A stretch of DNA of 31,319 bases, from assembly GCA_050261415.1 (NCBI GenBank), contig JBLNDG010000067.1, positions 1 through 31,319 of the forward strand, read 5' to 3'. Position 1 is the stretch's first letter, and each line of letters begins with the position of its first letter. Positions 8,301 to 16,206 of the stretch are shown one piece after another. The stretch is from JBLNDG01 sp050261415. Lineage in GTDB: Bacteria > Bacillota > Clostridia > Lutisporales > Lutisporaceae. The notes below the pieces were generated by a model. That model saw nothing but the letters and a program-made list of their open reading frames with translations. It was not told where the DNA came from and did no database searches. A program made the translations under genes and the position numbers.

Positions 8301-8982
8301 ATGTTTTGGTACTTATGTATAATGTTTTATCCGACTGCAATTCAGCGAAGAAAACATCATTGTAGGAATGTATGCCTGCTTTATCCAATTCGGTTAATAG
8401 CCAGTTTTTCTCCAATCCATTATCTTCCAGAGCATTTTTGACGAGATTACCGTCAACGATAATCTCCGCAGGCAAACACATTCGTTTTTCAAGCTTTATG
8501 TTCATATCACTCCTGGTAATCGTTTCTTTTCCATGCTTTTTCAGGACGCTCAGCTGGCCGTTGGGCTCCAGAATTGCATAATCCACATCAGCAATACAAA
8601 AAGTATTATTATTTCTCAGAAGCATTGTAACATCATCCATATTCAAGCGGTTGGCTTTTAATGCATTTTGCATGATCTGCCCATTTTTAATGATGATGGA
8701 GGGCTCCCCATCCAATACGACACGGGCTTTGGCCGATTTAATGCTTATATATTCAACTAAAAAGGTCAAAAGCGCCCATAATATTAATCCGGCTATAGCA
8801 TCTACCAATCTTATATCTCTGTGGACCACCATATCGCCAGCTATATTTCCCATCGCAATTCCGGTTATATAAGTAAAATAGTTTGATTGTCCGAGCTGTT
8901 TCCTGCCTAATAGCCTCATCATCAATAGCAGAACCGAAAAACCTATAAATGCTCTTGCGAATGTTTCCGAAATATCATACAT
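8299..8982 (-). CDS. YetF/DUF421 family membrane protein
   Basis: This is a membrane protein of the DUF421 / YetF family (Bacillus YetF, YdfR, YkjA, YrbG), whose role is not settled. Three N-terminal membrane helices lie within about the first 85 residues, with the family motif MRLLGRKQLGQ and the segment YFTYITGIAMGNIAGD between them. The cytoplasmic part has the YetF repeats: ARVVLDGEPSIIIKNGQI and, later, PAEIIVDGNLVKNALEDNG. Length is about 227 residues from ATG 8982. That start is preferred over ATG 8991, GTG 8997 and TTG 9000 because GGTGGGG lies nine bases upstream of it and touches the others. It stands alone, convergent with the GH30 operon and divergent from padR. Confidence 0.85.
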   Translation of the reverse strand: MYDISETFARAFIGFSVLLLMMRLLGRKQLGQSNYFTYITGIAMGNIAGDMVVHRDIRLVDAIAGLILWALLTFLVEYISIKSAKARVVLDGEPSIIIKNGQIMQNALKANRLNMDDVTMLLRNNNTFCIADVDYAILEPNGQLSVLKKHGKETITRSDMNIKLEKRMCLPAEIIVDGNLVKNALEDNGLEKNWLLTELDKAGIHSYNDVFFAELQSDKTLYISTKT

Positions 8983-9112
8983 TTCGTCCATCCCCACCAA
9001 TAACGTATTTATTAAAAGTACTGCAATTATTATTGTTATTTAATTTACTTATTATTCCATGCAGCCTTTACAATGATATTGCAAAATGCACAGGGAAAAT
9101 TTAGGAAACTTA

Positions 9113-9141
9113 TTGACAATAAATAACATATGGTATATTAT
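9113..9141 (+). promoter_or_regulatory. promoter of the padR operon
   Basis: A perfect TTGACA -35 box lies at 9113-9118, with a 17-base spacer and a TATTAT -10 box at 9136-9141. The -10 box overlaps the left end of the large palindrome, so bound PadR would block polymerase. Confidence 0.8.
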
Positions 9142-9170
9142 ACATGTAGAATATTATTCTACATGTATAA
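9138..9170. promoter_or_regulatory. PadR operator, 33-bp perfect palindrome
   Basis: TTATACATGTAGAATA at 9138-9153 is repeated as its exact reverse complement at 9155-9170 around one central base. It contains the ATGT...ACAT half-sites known for PadR-type repressors. It overlaps the -10 box and the transcription start of the padR promoter, so it is almost surely an autorepression site. Confidence 0.85.
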
Positions 9171-9196
9171 TATAAAAATAAATGGGAGAGATTATT

Positions 9197-9769
9197 ATGT
9201 CATTACAGTATGCAATTTTGGGCTTGCTAAACTATGACTCAATGACAGGTTATGATATTAAAAAAATGTTTGATGAGTCGATAAATAACTTCTGGGCGGC
9301 CAGTATAAGCCAGATATATAGGGAACTGGGCACGCTGGAAAGCAAGGGGTACCTCACTTATACCATCCAGCCGCAGAACGACAGGCCGGACAAGAAAATT
9401 TACAGCATCACCGATGCCGGTAAGACAGCCTTTAAGGAGTGGATTATTGATATCCCCCAAAAGCTTTCAAAGGAAACCAGAGATGAGTTCACCCTAAGGA
9501 TTTTTTTCGGCTCAAATTTAAGCAAGGAAGAATTGATCGGTATGTTTCAGGGCTTTATTCGAGAAAAGCGTGAGAATTTGGAGGAAGTGAAGAACTTATA
9601 TCAAGTAGCTGAGCAATACTCCAAACAGATGAAGCTGTTTAACGGTGAAGAGATTTACTGGAAGTTTATACTCAAACGGGTGTGCAAGACCCAGCAGATG
9701 TTGATTGACTGGGCAAATGAATGTATAGATGAGTTGAATAAACAAAATGGGAGTGTAGAAAATGAGTAG
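9197..9769 (+). CDS. PadR-family transcriptional repressor
   Basis: This is a DNA-binding repressor of the PadR family (PadR/Vir-type, 190 residues). The N-terminal winged helix begins MSLQYAILGLLNYDSMTGYD, with the recognition region FWAASISQIYRELGTLES and the wing around IYSITDAGKTAFKEW. The C-terminal half is a long helical dimerisation region of the Vir type (about residues 90-185). ATG 9197 follows GGGAGAG at a good distance; ATG 9182 upstream overlaps that site and lacks one of its own. It sits directly behind a strong promoter with a 33-bp palindrome, so autoregulation is expected. The metallo-beta-lactamase-fold gene starts 14 bases after its stop and is most likely its co-regulated target. 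The inducer is unknown, and members of the family often respond to phenolic or cationic drugs. Confidence 0.92.
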   Translation: MSLQYAILGLLNYDSMTGYDIKKMFDESINNFWAASISQIYRELGTLESKGYLTYTIQPQNDRPDKKIYSITDAGKTAFKEWIIDIPQKLSKETRDEFTLRIFFGSNLSKEELIGMFQGFIREKRENLEEVKNLYQVAEQYSKQMKLFNGEEIYWKFILKRVCKTQQMLIDWANECIDELNKQNGSVENE

Positions 9770-9783
9770 GGAGATGAAATAAA

Positions 9784-10422
9784 ATGGAAATTACTTACAA
9801 TATCTTTTTGTTGGACTCAACCCGGGGAAGCTATGTTTATGTTGTCAAGGGTGATGAAACTGTATTGATTGACACAGGGCTTCCATGGAAGGGGAAAAGC
9901 ATAATAAAGGAACTAAAGGCTATGGATATACAGCCTAAGGATATTAAGCACATTTTACTGACACATCATGATATGGACCATGTGGGGAATGTGGCGATGC
10001 TTCAGGAGATGACAGGGGCTGAGGTTTGGGCATCAAAAGAGGATATCCCGTATATATCAGGTGAGACTGACCGTTACGGATTTAAAAAATACCTTAAATA
10101 TTTGTTCAGGTTAAAAAAGCCAAAACACATCAAACCATATGTCCAGGGTTTGAAAATCAATGATATAGAAGTTATACCGACTCCGGGTCATACTCCCGGA
10201 CATGTATGCCTGCTCTATAAGGATGTACTTTTTGCAGGTGATCTGATAGAAAACAAAAACGGGAAGTTGAGGCCTTACCCTGCGCCTTGGAACTGGAATG
10301 ACCGCATTATGACGGAATCAATTAAAGAAATATCCGGTGCTTTATTTAAGCTTATATGTCCCGCCCACGGGCTGCCCGTGGAAAGGGACAGTCAGTGGGA
10401 AGGGTTTATATCCTGCTTATAG
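9784..10422 (+). CDS. metallo-beta-lactamase-fold hydrolase
   Basis: This is a hydrolase of the metallo-beta-lactamase fold with 212 residues and no signal peptide. The metal motif reads LLTHHDMDHVGNV at about residues 58-70. It is the common H-x-D-x-D-H variant, in which Asp replaces the second His of the classical H-x-H-x-D-H. The other ligands are visible as TPGHTPGHV (about 138-146), the bridging Asp in LFAGDLI, and His in ICPAHG near the end. The substrate is unknown; glyoxalase-II-like, lactonase and phosphodiesterase activities all occur in this fold. It is translated from ATG 9784 with a GGGAG site and forms an operon with padR. Its last 31 bases overlap the convergent tetR gene. Confidence 0.9.
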   Translation: MEITYNIFLLDSTRGSYVYVVKGDETVLIDTGLPWKGKSIIKELKAMDIQPKDIKHILLTHHDMDHVGNVAMLQEMTGAEVWASKEDIPYISGETDRYGFKKYLKYLFRLKKPKHIKPYVQGLKINDIEVIPTPGHTPGHVCLLYKDVLFAGDLIENKNGKLRPYPAPWNWNDRIMTESIKEISGALFKLICPAHGLPVERDSQWEGFISCL

Positions 10423-11036
10423 CCGGTTACTTTGAAGGGGCCCAGGAAGAACATTTTTGAAAGAATCAGCGACATTTCTTCAGGGGATTTTTCCATGCCG
10501 CTTTCAAGCCATTGCTGGATAACGCCCAAATGAGCGGATAGTATATAGGATGCGAAATATGCTTCCGGGACAAGCATATTCTCGGGCTTAAACACTTTTA
10601 CCATCTGTGATCCAAAAATGCTGGCTTCGATGAATTTTTTCAGCTTGGTATGAAATTTGGGGTCTCCTTTGGGACCAAGTATAGCTTTCATGAATTTGGA
10701 GTTTTCCTTAAGGTATTCGAAAATATTGATCATGAACGACATTGGCTTGTTTGCAGAGTCTATGCTGTCCACAAAATTCGCATTTAGTACATCGACAAAG
10801 CTTGCGACCTGTGCATGTTCTTTAAGCTCTTGCATTACTTCATTCTCAACCTGTTCCAGCAGGTCATACTTATCGGTATAATGCAGATAAAAGGTTCCCC
10901 TGTTTATATCAGCTCTTGTAGTCAGGTCGGTAATCGATATATTGCCGGAGCCTTTTTCTTCAATTAACTCCGATAAAGCATTCCGTATAAGCTTTTTTGT
11001 ACGTATTGCCCTTCTGTCATTAGGCGATTTTAGCAT
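10392..11036 (-). CDS. TetR/AcrR-family regulator
   Basis: This is a one-component DNA-binding regulator of 214 residues. The N-terminal TetR helix-turn-helix is clear: RTKKLIRNALSELIEEKG, then ISITDLTTRADINRGTFY, LHYTDKYDLLEQVE. The C-terminal half is the variable ligand-binding domain. I chose ATG 11036 because AAGGGGA lies nine bases upstream; the reading frame stays open further upstream but without a start that has a site. It is divergent from the large activase gene, and the space between them holds matching inverted operators, so it probably controls both itself and that gene. Its 3' end overlaps the convergent hydrolase gene by 31 bases, with no terminator between them. Confidence 0.92.
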   Translation of the reverse strand: MLKSPNDRRAIRTKKLIRNALSELIEEKGSGNISITDLTTRADINRGTFYLHYTDKYDLLEQVENEVMQELKEHAQVASFVDVLNANFVDSIDSANKPMSFMINIFEYLKENSKFMKAILGPKGDPKFHTKLKKFIEASIFGSQMVKVFKPENMLVPEAYFASYILSAHLGVIQQWLESGMEKSPEEMSLILSKMFFLGPFKVTGYKQDINPSH

Positions 11037-11105
11037 CTTCTCATTTCCCCTTTTTACATTTTCTGCATCTGCGCATATAGATTTTAATAAACATTTATCA
11101 AAATA

Positions 11106-11194
11106 ATGTTGATTAATGAACACACTAAATTTTGTTGCCTATTGCATTATTGGCTATACACATTATAATATGCTTATGGACCATTAATCAACAT
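11106..11194. promoter_or_regulatory. TetR operator pair between divergent genes
   Basis: ATGTTGATTAAT at 11106-11117 recurs as its exact reverse complement ATTAATCAACAT at 11183-11194. The left copy belongs to an imperfect 16-bp palindrome (11107-11122, TGTTgATTAATgAACA). The right copy runs into AACAT-G-ATGTT (11189-11199). The two sites flank the stretch holding the -10 box of the activase gene and lie close to the tetR start. This is a plausible arrangement for repression of both genes by the TetR protein. Confidence 0.6.
11142..11169 (+). promoter_or_regulatory. candidate promoter of the activase gene
   Basis: A perfect TATAAT lies at 11164-11169. A TTGCAT at 11142-11147 with a 16-base spacer is the best, though weak, -35 box. 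The right TetR operator begins 14 bases after the -10 box, near the predicted transcription start. Confidence 0.5.
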
Positions 11195-11256
11195 GATGTT
11201 CAAAAACGATACATAGTTAGCTGCCGTATATGCTATTTAAAATAACTTGGAACCAT

Positions 11257-11289
11257 GGAGGTGAGCACAGCGGTTTTGCTGTGCATTGT
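11257..11289 (+). promoter_or_regulatory. ribosome binding site with a hairpin in the spacer
   Basis: GGAGGTGA lies at 11257-11264, 25 bases before ATG 11290, too far for normal use. Directly after it GCACAGC (11265-11271) pairs perfectly with GCTGTGC (11278-11284) around a six-base loop, and five bases then lead to the ATG. If the hairpin forms, the effective distance from GGAGG to ATG is about eight bases, which is ideal. A short out-of-frame reading from ATG 11256 also ends overlapping the ATG 11290 (ATGA), so translational coupling is an alternative. Confidence 0.55.
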
Positions 11290-14200
11290 ATGAGCAATCT
11301 ATTTCATGTTGGAATTGATATCGGATCTACAACAATCAAAATAGTAATATTAGACAGTAATAAAGGGCTGGTCTATAGCAAATATGAGAGACATTATGCT
11401 GACATAAGGAAAAAGCTTCAGCAGCTGCTTCATGATGCTTACAAAGTGCTGAAGGACGCACAGGTAACTATTGTAATTACCGGCTCCGGCGGGATGAACA
11501 TTGCTAATAGTATGGGAGTCTCTTTTACTCAAGAAGTTATAGCCGCTACAAAAGCTGTCAAAACTTATTATCCTGAAACTGATGTAGCAATTGAACTGGG
11601 CGGAGAAGACGCCAAGATTACCTATTTCAATGATGGAATAGAACAGAGAATGAACGGTACTTGTGCAGGGGGAACAGGTTCATTTATAGATCAGATGGCT
11701 TCCTTGCTCAAAGTGGATGCATCAGGGTTAAACGAACTGGCCAAGAATTATAAGGTGATTTATCCTATTGCGGCCAGGTGCGGGGTTTTTGCAAAGACTG
11801 ATGTGCAGCCTCTTCTGAATGAGGGTGTTGCAAAGGAGGATATTGCAGTATCTGTACTTCAGGCTGTTGTCATTCAGACAATAAGTGGGCTGGCTTGTGG
11901 AAGGCCTATTAAGGGCAATGTGGCTTTCTTGGGCGGACCGTTGTTTTTCCTTTCAGAATTGAGGAAAAGATTTATAGATACCCTGAAACTAAAGGATTAT
12001 CAGATAATTTTTCCTGAGAATTCACAGCTCTACGTAGCAATTGGAGCAGCATTGTCTTCTCTGGAGGAAAAACCCATATCCTTTAAGGTATTGGTTGGCA
12101 AGACTGAAAGCTTCGAAAATGTTTCCCTTCATGAGTCAAATTGGTTGGCGCCGCTTTTCTCTGACGAGAGGGAGTATGCGGAATTCAAAGCAAGACATCA
12201 AAGAAGTTCGGTAGAGAGAAGGGAACTGCAGTCTTTCGAAGGAGGGTGCTTCCTGGGGATAGATGCGGGCTCAACCACTACCAAAATAGCACTTATAGAC
12301 GGCGAAGGGGCACTTCTTTATACATATTACGGAAGCAATGAGGGAAGCCCTCTCAAGTCTACAATTAAAGCGCTCAAAGAGCTTTACGGGCTTCTGCCCC
12401 CAAAAGCGAAAATTGTAAATTCAACAGTAACAGGCTATGGAGAAGGCCTTTTGAAGGCAGCATTGAATGTAGATATTGGTGAGATAGAAACAATTGCGCA
12501 TTATAAAGCAGCAGACTTCTTCTGCCCCGGTGTAGATTTTATACTGGATATTGGCGGTCAGGACATGAAGTGCCTGAAAATAAAGAATGGCGTTATTGAG
12601 AGTATATTACTGAACGAAGCTTGCTCTTCAGGCTGCGGCTCATTCCTGGATACATTTGCAAGCTCACTTGGTATGAGCATAGAAGAATTTGCGGGAGAAG
12701 CTCTGACAGCAGGAAAACCTGTTGACCTTGGTTCCAGGTGCACTGTGTTCATGAACTCAAGGGTTAAGCAGGCGCAAAAGGAAGGCGCTGCAGTGGGTGA
12801 TATCTCTGCCGGCTTGTCCTACTCGGTAATAAAGAATGCTCTGTTTAAGGTAATAAAAGTAAAAAGCCCTAAGGAACTGGGGGAAAAAATAGTAGTTCAG
12901 GGCGGCACTTTTTATAATGATGCAGTGCTTAGAAGTTTTGAAATTCTATCCGGAAGGGAAGCAATAAGACCGGATATCGCAGGGATTATGGGAGCCTTTG
13001 GAGCAGCGCTTATTTCCAGGGAAAGATATGAGGAAGGCTGCGGTACAAACTTGCTGGGTATAAGCCAACTGAATGAATTTAACCTGAAAACCACTGTTTC
13101 AAGGTGCGGGCTATGTTCCAACAATTGCTTGCTGACAGTAAACAAGTTTGGAAATGGTGAAAAATTCATATCTGGGAACAGGTGTGAAAGAGGTGCCGGG
13201 AAAGTGAAGGATCAGAGCTCGTTACCGAATCTGTTCAAATATAAATATGAAAGATTATTTAAGTATAAACCATTGGAAAATTCAGAGGCAAAAAGGGGTA
13301 CTATAGGTATTCCAAGAGTCTTGAACATGTACGAGGATTATCCTTTCTGGTTTACCATGTTTACAGAGCTGGGTTTCAGAGTGGAGCTGTCCGACAGGTC
13401 CTCAAATAAACTTTATGAAAAGGGAATCGAGACAATACCTTCTGAGTCTGTATGCTACCCGGGAAAGCTGGTTCATGGGCATATCATGAACCTTATTGAG
13501 AAGGGTGTAAAGTATATATTCTACCCTTCCATCACCCATGAGAAGCAGGAACAGAAGGAGGCGGACAATCACTTTAACTGCCCGATAGTAGTTTCATATC
13601 CAGAGGTTGTAAAAAACAATATTGATGTTTTGAGGGAAAAGAATATATTGTTAATTAAGCCGTTCTTGCCTTTTGATAACGAAGACAGGCTTGTAGAGAG
13701 ATTGTGTGAGGAACTGAAACCATTTAAGATAAGCAAAATGATAATCAGGGAAAGTGTGCACAGTGCATACGAGGAGCAGGAGAATTTCAAGAAGGACATT
13801 CAAAGAGCCGGAGAAGATGCACTGAGGTATATAAGGGAAAATGGGCTGAAGGGGGTTGTCCTTGCAGGAAGACCCTACCATATAGATCCCCAGATAAACC
13901 ATGGCATACCGGAGATGATAAATTCCCTCGGTATGGCAGTATTGACGGAAGATTCCATATCCCACCTCGGGCACGTTGAAAGACCCCTTAGGGTTGTGGA
14001 CCAGTGGGCGTACCATTCCAGACTTTATGCTGCAGCAAGCTTTGCAGCAAAGCAAAAAGACCTGGAACTGGTGCAGTTGAATTCCTTCGGATGCGGTCTG
14101 GATGCTGTTACAACAGACCAGGTGCAGGAGATACTGAACGGAAATTCTAAAATATATACGGCGCTTAAGATAGATGAGGGGAATAACCTTGGAGCAGCAA

Positions 14201-15585
14201 GGATAAGACTTCGCTCTTTAAAGGCAACAATTTCCGAAAGGGATAAAAACGGTTTTACACTAAAGAAAGTAGACAACCGGTACAAGAGAATAGAGTTTAC
14301 CAAGGAAATGAAGGAAAAGCATACAATCCTGGCACCACAAATGTCTCCTATACATTTTCAGTTCCTGGAGGAAGCATTCATACAGTCGGGATATAATGTG
14401 GTGGTATTGCCGTCAACAGACAGCGGAGCTGTAGATGAAGGATTAAAATATGTGAACAACGATGCATGCTATCCTGCAATAATTGTTATAGGACAATTGA
14501 TTGAAGCATTGAAATCCGGCAAGTATGATTTGAACAATACTTCAGTGCTGATTTCTCAAACCGGCGGAGGCTGCAGGGCTACCAACTATATAGGCTTCCT
14601 GAGGAAGGCATTGAAGGATGCGGGTTTTGAAAAAGTTCCCGTTATATCGCTGAATGCTGTTGGTATAGAGAAAAATTCAGGCTTTAAGATTTCATTGGAG
14701 CTGCTGAATAGGGCATTGATGGCACTCATATACGGCGACTTATTGATGAATGTACTGTATAGAGTCAGACCTTACGAAAGAATAAAGGGTTCTGCCAATA
14801 AGTTATATGAAAAATGGGCAGGCATATGTGTAGAATCTCTTAAGCATGCAAATAGGAAAATCTTTAAGGGAAATATCAATAACATTGTAAAAGAATTTGA
14901 TGAGCTGGAAATAGTTAATGAGGTTAAGCCCAAGGTAGGTCTGGTTGGGGAAATACTTGTGAAGTTCCATCCGACAGCAAATAATAATGTTGTAAATGTT
15001 GTGGAAGCTGAAGGTGCAGAAGCAGTAATGCCCGGACTTACAGACTTCCTGTTGTACAGTGCCTATGGCCTGGACTATAAATACAGGTATCTGTCCGGAA
15101 GTAAAATAGCTCAGGTTTTGGGAAATACAGCTATTAAGATCATAGAGTTTTATAGAAAGGCTTATATTGATGCATTGTCTTCCAGCTATAAGTTCCATGT
15201 TCCCAAAACAATAAAAGAGATAGCAAAAGGAGCTTCAACGGTTGTATCCTTGGGGCACCAGACCGGTGAGGGCTGGTTCCTGACCGGCGAAATGGTTGAG
15301 CTTATCCAGAGCGGGGTGAAGAATATCATATGTATGCAGCCTTTTGCATGTCTGCCGAACCATGTTACCGGAAAAGGTATGATTAAAGAATTAAAGAGGG
15401 TTTATCCGGGAACCAATATCGTAGCGATAGACTATGATCCGGGAGCAAGCGAGGTAAACCAGCTGAATAGGATAAAGCTTATGATTTCTACAGCTTTCGC
15501 GAATATTGAAGGCTTTAAGGCACATAAGGCAAATTCTTACAGCGCGACAGATTATGAGCACACTGAGGGCTTTGTCAGTGTATAA
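11290..15585 (+). CDS. giant 2-hydroxyacyl-CoA dehydratase activase-like protein
   Basis: The 1431-residue protein combines two activator-type ATPase domains (BcrAD/BadFG, HgdC family) with DUF2229-like and HgdB-like parts. The first ATPase has VGIDIGSTTIK at about residues 7-17 and CAGGTGSFIDQ with Cys near 125. The second has LGIDAGSTTTKI at about 322-333 and CSSGCGSFLDT with Cys near 445. In HgdC these cysteines hold a [4Fe-4S] cluster between two subunits. A Cys-rich segment (CGLCSNNC) follows near 605, and SVCYPGKLVHGH near 720 marks the DUF2229 part. A late segment, CMQPFACLPNHVTGKG near 1347, resembles dehydratase-related subunits. Known relatives drive ATP-dependent electron transfer to radical dehydratases. 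No dehydratase subunits are present here, and the client is unknown. Start choice is explained by the looped ribosome binding site; an in-frame ATG at 11230 has no site. Confidence 0.9.
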   Translation: MSNLFHVGIDIGSTTIKIVILDSNKGLVYSKYERHYADIRKKLQQLLHDAYKVLKDAQVTIVITGSGGMNIANSMGVSFTQEVIAATKAVKTYYPETDVAIELGGEDAKITYFNDGIEQRMNGTCAGGTGSFIDQMASLLKVDASGLNELAKNYKVIYPIAARCGVFAKTDVQPLLNEGVAKEDIAVSVLQAVVIQTISGLACGRPIKGNVAFLGGPLFFLSELRKRFIDTLKLKDYQIIFPENSQLYVAIGAALSSLEEKPISFKVLVGKTESFENVSLHESNWLAPLFSDEREYAEFKARHQRSSVERRELQSFEGGCFLGIDAGSTTTKIALIDGEGALLYTYYGSNEGSPLKSTIKALKELYGLLPPKAKIVNSTVTGYGEGLLKAALNVDIGEIETIAHYKAADFFCPGVDFILDIGGQDMKCLKIKNGVIESILLNEACSSGCGSFLDTFASSLGMSIEEFAGEALTAGKPVDLGSRCTVFMNSRVKQAQKEGAAVGDISAGLSYSVIKNALFKVIKVKSPKELGEKIVVQGGTFYNDAVLRSFEILSGREAIRPDIAGIMGAFGAALISRERYEEGCGTNLLGISQLNEFNLKTTVSRCGLCSNNCLLTVNKFGNGEKFISGNRCERGAGKVKDQSSLPNLFKYKYERLFKYKPLENSEAKRGTIGIPRVLNMYEDYPFWFTMFTELGFRVELSDRSSNKLYEKGIETIPSESVCYPGKLVHGHIMNLIEKGVKYIFYPSITHEKQEQKEADNHFNCPIVVSYPEVVKNNIDVLREKNILLIKPFLPFDNEDRLVERLCEELKPFKISKMIIRESVHSAYEEQENFKKDIQRAGEDALRYIRENGLKGVVLAGRPYHIDPQINHGIPEMINSLGMAVLTEDSISHLGHVERPLRVVDQWAYHSRLYAAASFAAKQKDLELVQLNSFGCGLDAVTTDQVQEILNGNSKIYTALKIDEGNNLGAARIRLRSLKATISERDKNGFTLKKVDNRYKRIEFTKEMKEKHTILAPQMSPIHFQFLEEAFIQSGYNVVVLPSTDSGAVDEGLKYVNNDACYPAIIVIGQLIEALKSGKYDLNNTSVLISQTGGGCRATNYIGFLRKALKDAGFEKVPVISLNAVGIEKNSGFKISLELLNRALMALIYGDLLMNVLYRVRPYERIKGSANKLYEKWAGICVESLKHANRKIFKGNINNIVKEFDELEIVNEVKPKVGLVGEILVKFHPTANNNVVNVVEAEGAEAVMPGLTDFLLYSAYGLDYKYRYLSGSKIAQVLGNTAIKIIEFYRKAYIDALSSSYKFHVPKTIKEIAKGASTVVSLGHQTGEGWFLTGEMVELIQSGVKNIICMQPFACLPNHVTGKGMIKELKRVYPGTNIVAIDYDPGASEVNQLNRIKLMISTAFANIEGFKAHKANSYSATDYEHTEGFVSV

Positions 15586-15589
15586 TTTA

Positions 15590-15629
15590 AAAAGCACCTG
15601 TTACGAAACAATTCATAACGGGTGCTTTT
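15590..15629 (+). terminator. intrinsic terminator of the activase gene
   Basis: AAAAGCACCTGTTA pairs with TAACGGGTGCTTTT (one G-U pair), followed by TATATTT. The symmetric A/T flanks let it also serve the convergent small gene that ends at 15651. Confidence 0.85.
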
Positions 15630-15650
15630 ATATTTCTGAATCATCATGGG

Positions 15651-15824
15651 TCATTTACTATCGATATTTCCGAAGCATGTCTTAAAAGCTTTTAAAAATG
15701 AAATTGCAAATTCCCGGCTATTGGAGTCTATAATAGATTTATCTACGACTTGCTCTAATAGTACCATTAAGTTTTCTAACTCATAACCTTCAAATTTTAC
15801 TGTGTTTTCATCGACTTTTATCAT
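15651..15824 (-). CDS. small hypothetical protein, 57 residues
   Basis: I do not recognise this protein. It begins MIKVDENTVKFEGYELENLM and is mixed charged and helical, with no membrane segment and no cysteine pair. The first fifteen residues look like two beta strands and the rest like two helices. Support for a real gene is the start context: GGAGG lies six bases before ATG 15824. An upstream in-frame TTG at 15836 overlaps that site. It ends just before the shared terminator at 15590-15629. Nothing nearby tells its role. Confidence 0.6.
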   Translation of the reverse strand: MIKVDENTVKFEGYELENLMVLLEQVVDKSIIDSNSREFAISFLKAFKTCFGNIDSK

Positions 15825-15901
15825 AGCATCCTCCAAACATTAAAATCACTTAATCATTATACACCAAAAAAATTGATTTTTGTAGCTGGACGCACCTAAA
15901 T

Positions 15902-16110
15902 CTAAAGCTTTTCTTCCAACATTTTTTCCATCAGATCCAAATAATCACCCGAATATGAAACGGTATTATGCACTATAAGTACTGTAAAGCCATGTATCAA
16001 GCTCAATACCGACAACGTTTCCATAGTCCAATCTTTCTTGCCGGGGTTAATCGATGCATAATAATCCTCTATACATTTTTTTGCTATCCCAAAGGGATGG
16101 TCTTCCCACA
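15902..16110 (-). pseudogene. C-terminal remnant of a TetR-family regulator
   Basis: On the minus strand the reading LWEDHPFGIAKKC ... WTMETLSVLSLIHGFTVL ... LMEKMLEEKL ends at TAG 15902. It has the look of the last 65 or so residues of a TetR-type ligand-binding domain. The DNA-binding half and any start codon are missing. The coding match ends beside the perfect operator palindrome at 16114-16130, so a deletion appears to have removed everything between the operator and the tail. A divergent target gene with the operator between them is the usual layout for such regulators. The family call rests on my recognition of the tail and would need an alignment to settle. Confidence 0.6.
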
Positions 16111-16113
16111 GTA

Positions 16114-16130
16114 TGTTTACAGTGTAAACA
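16114..16130. promoter_or_regulatory. TetR-type operator 1
   Basis: TGTTTACAGTGTAAACA is a perfect 8-1-8 palindrome of the kind bound by clostridial TetR regulators. It covers the -35 box (TTTACA) of the promoter for the broken flavodoxin/ferredoxin gene. Confidence 0.8.
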
Positions 16131-16144
16131 TCAAGATGTATAAT
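16116..16144 (+). promoter_or_regulatory. TetR-repressible promoter
   Basis: TTTACA at 16116-16121, a 17-base spacer, and a perfect TATAAT at 16139-16144 make a strong sigma-A promoter. Its -35 lies inside operator 1, and operator 2 lies at the expected transcription start. Confidence 0.8.
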
Positions 16145-16152
16145 CTATGTGG

Positions 16153-16169
16153 AGTTGACAGTGTAAACA
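16153..16169. promoter_or_regulatory. TetR-type operator 2
   Basis: AGTTGACAGTGTAAACA shares its last 13 bases exactly with operator 1 (ACAGTGTAAACA plus the preceding G/T variation) and lies 39 bases further downstream. Its left half deviates from symmetry. It is placed just after the predicted transcription start. Confidence 0.65.
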
Positions 16170-16206
16170 TTATTAGGGTGCTTACGCTGATTATAGAGGA
16201 AATTAA

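Noticed and set aside
9001..9112. Separate promoter or RNA between the YetF-like gene and padR
   Set aside because: The stretch is AT-rich with no convincing hexamer pair for the minus strand and no stable hairpin.
12558..14303. Several open frames of 60-130 residues on the minus strand inside the activase gene
   Set aside because: They lie opposite a well-supported long gene, follow its codon pattern in mirror, and lack start sites.
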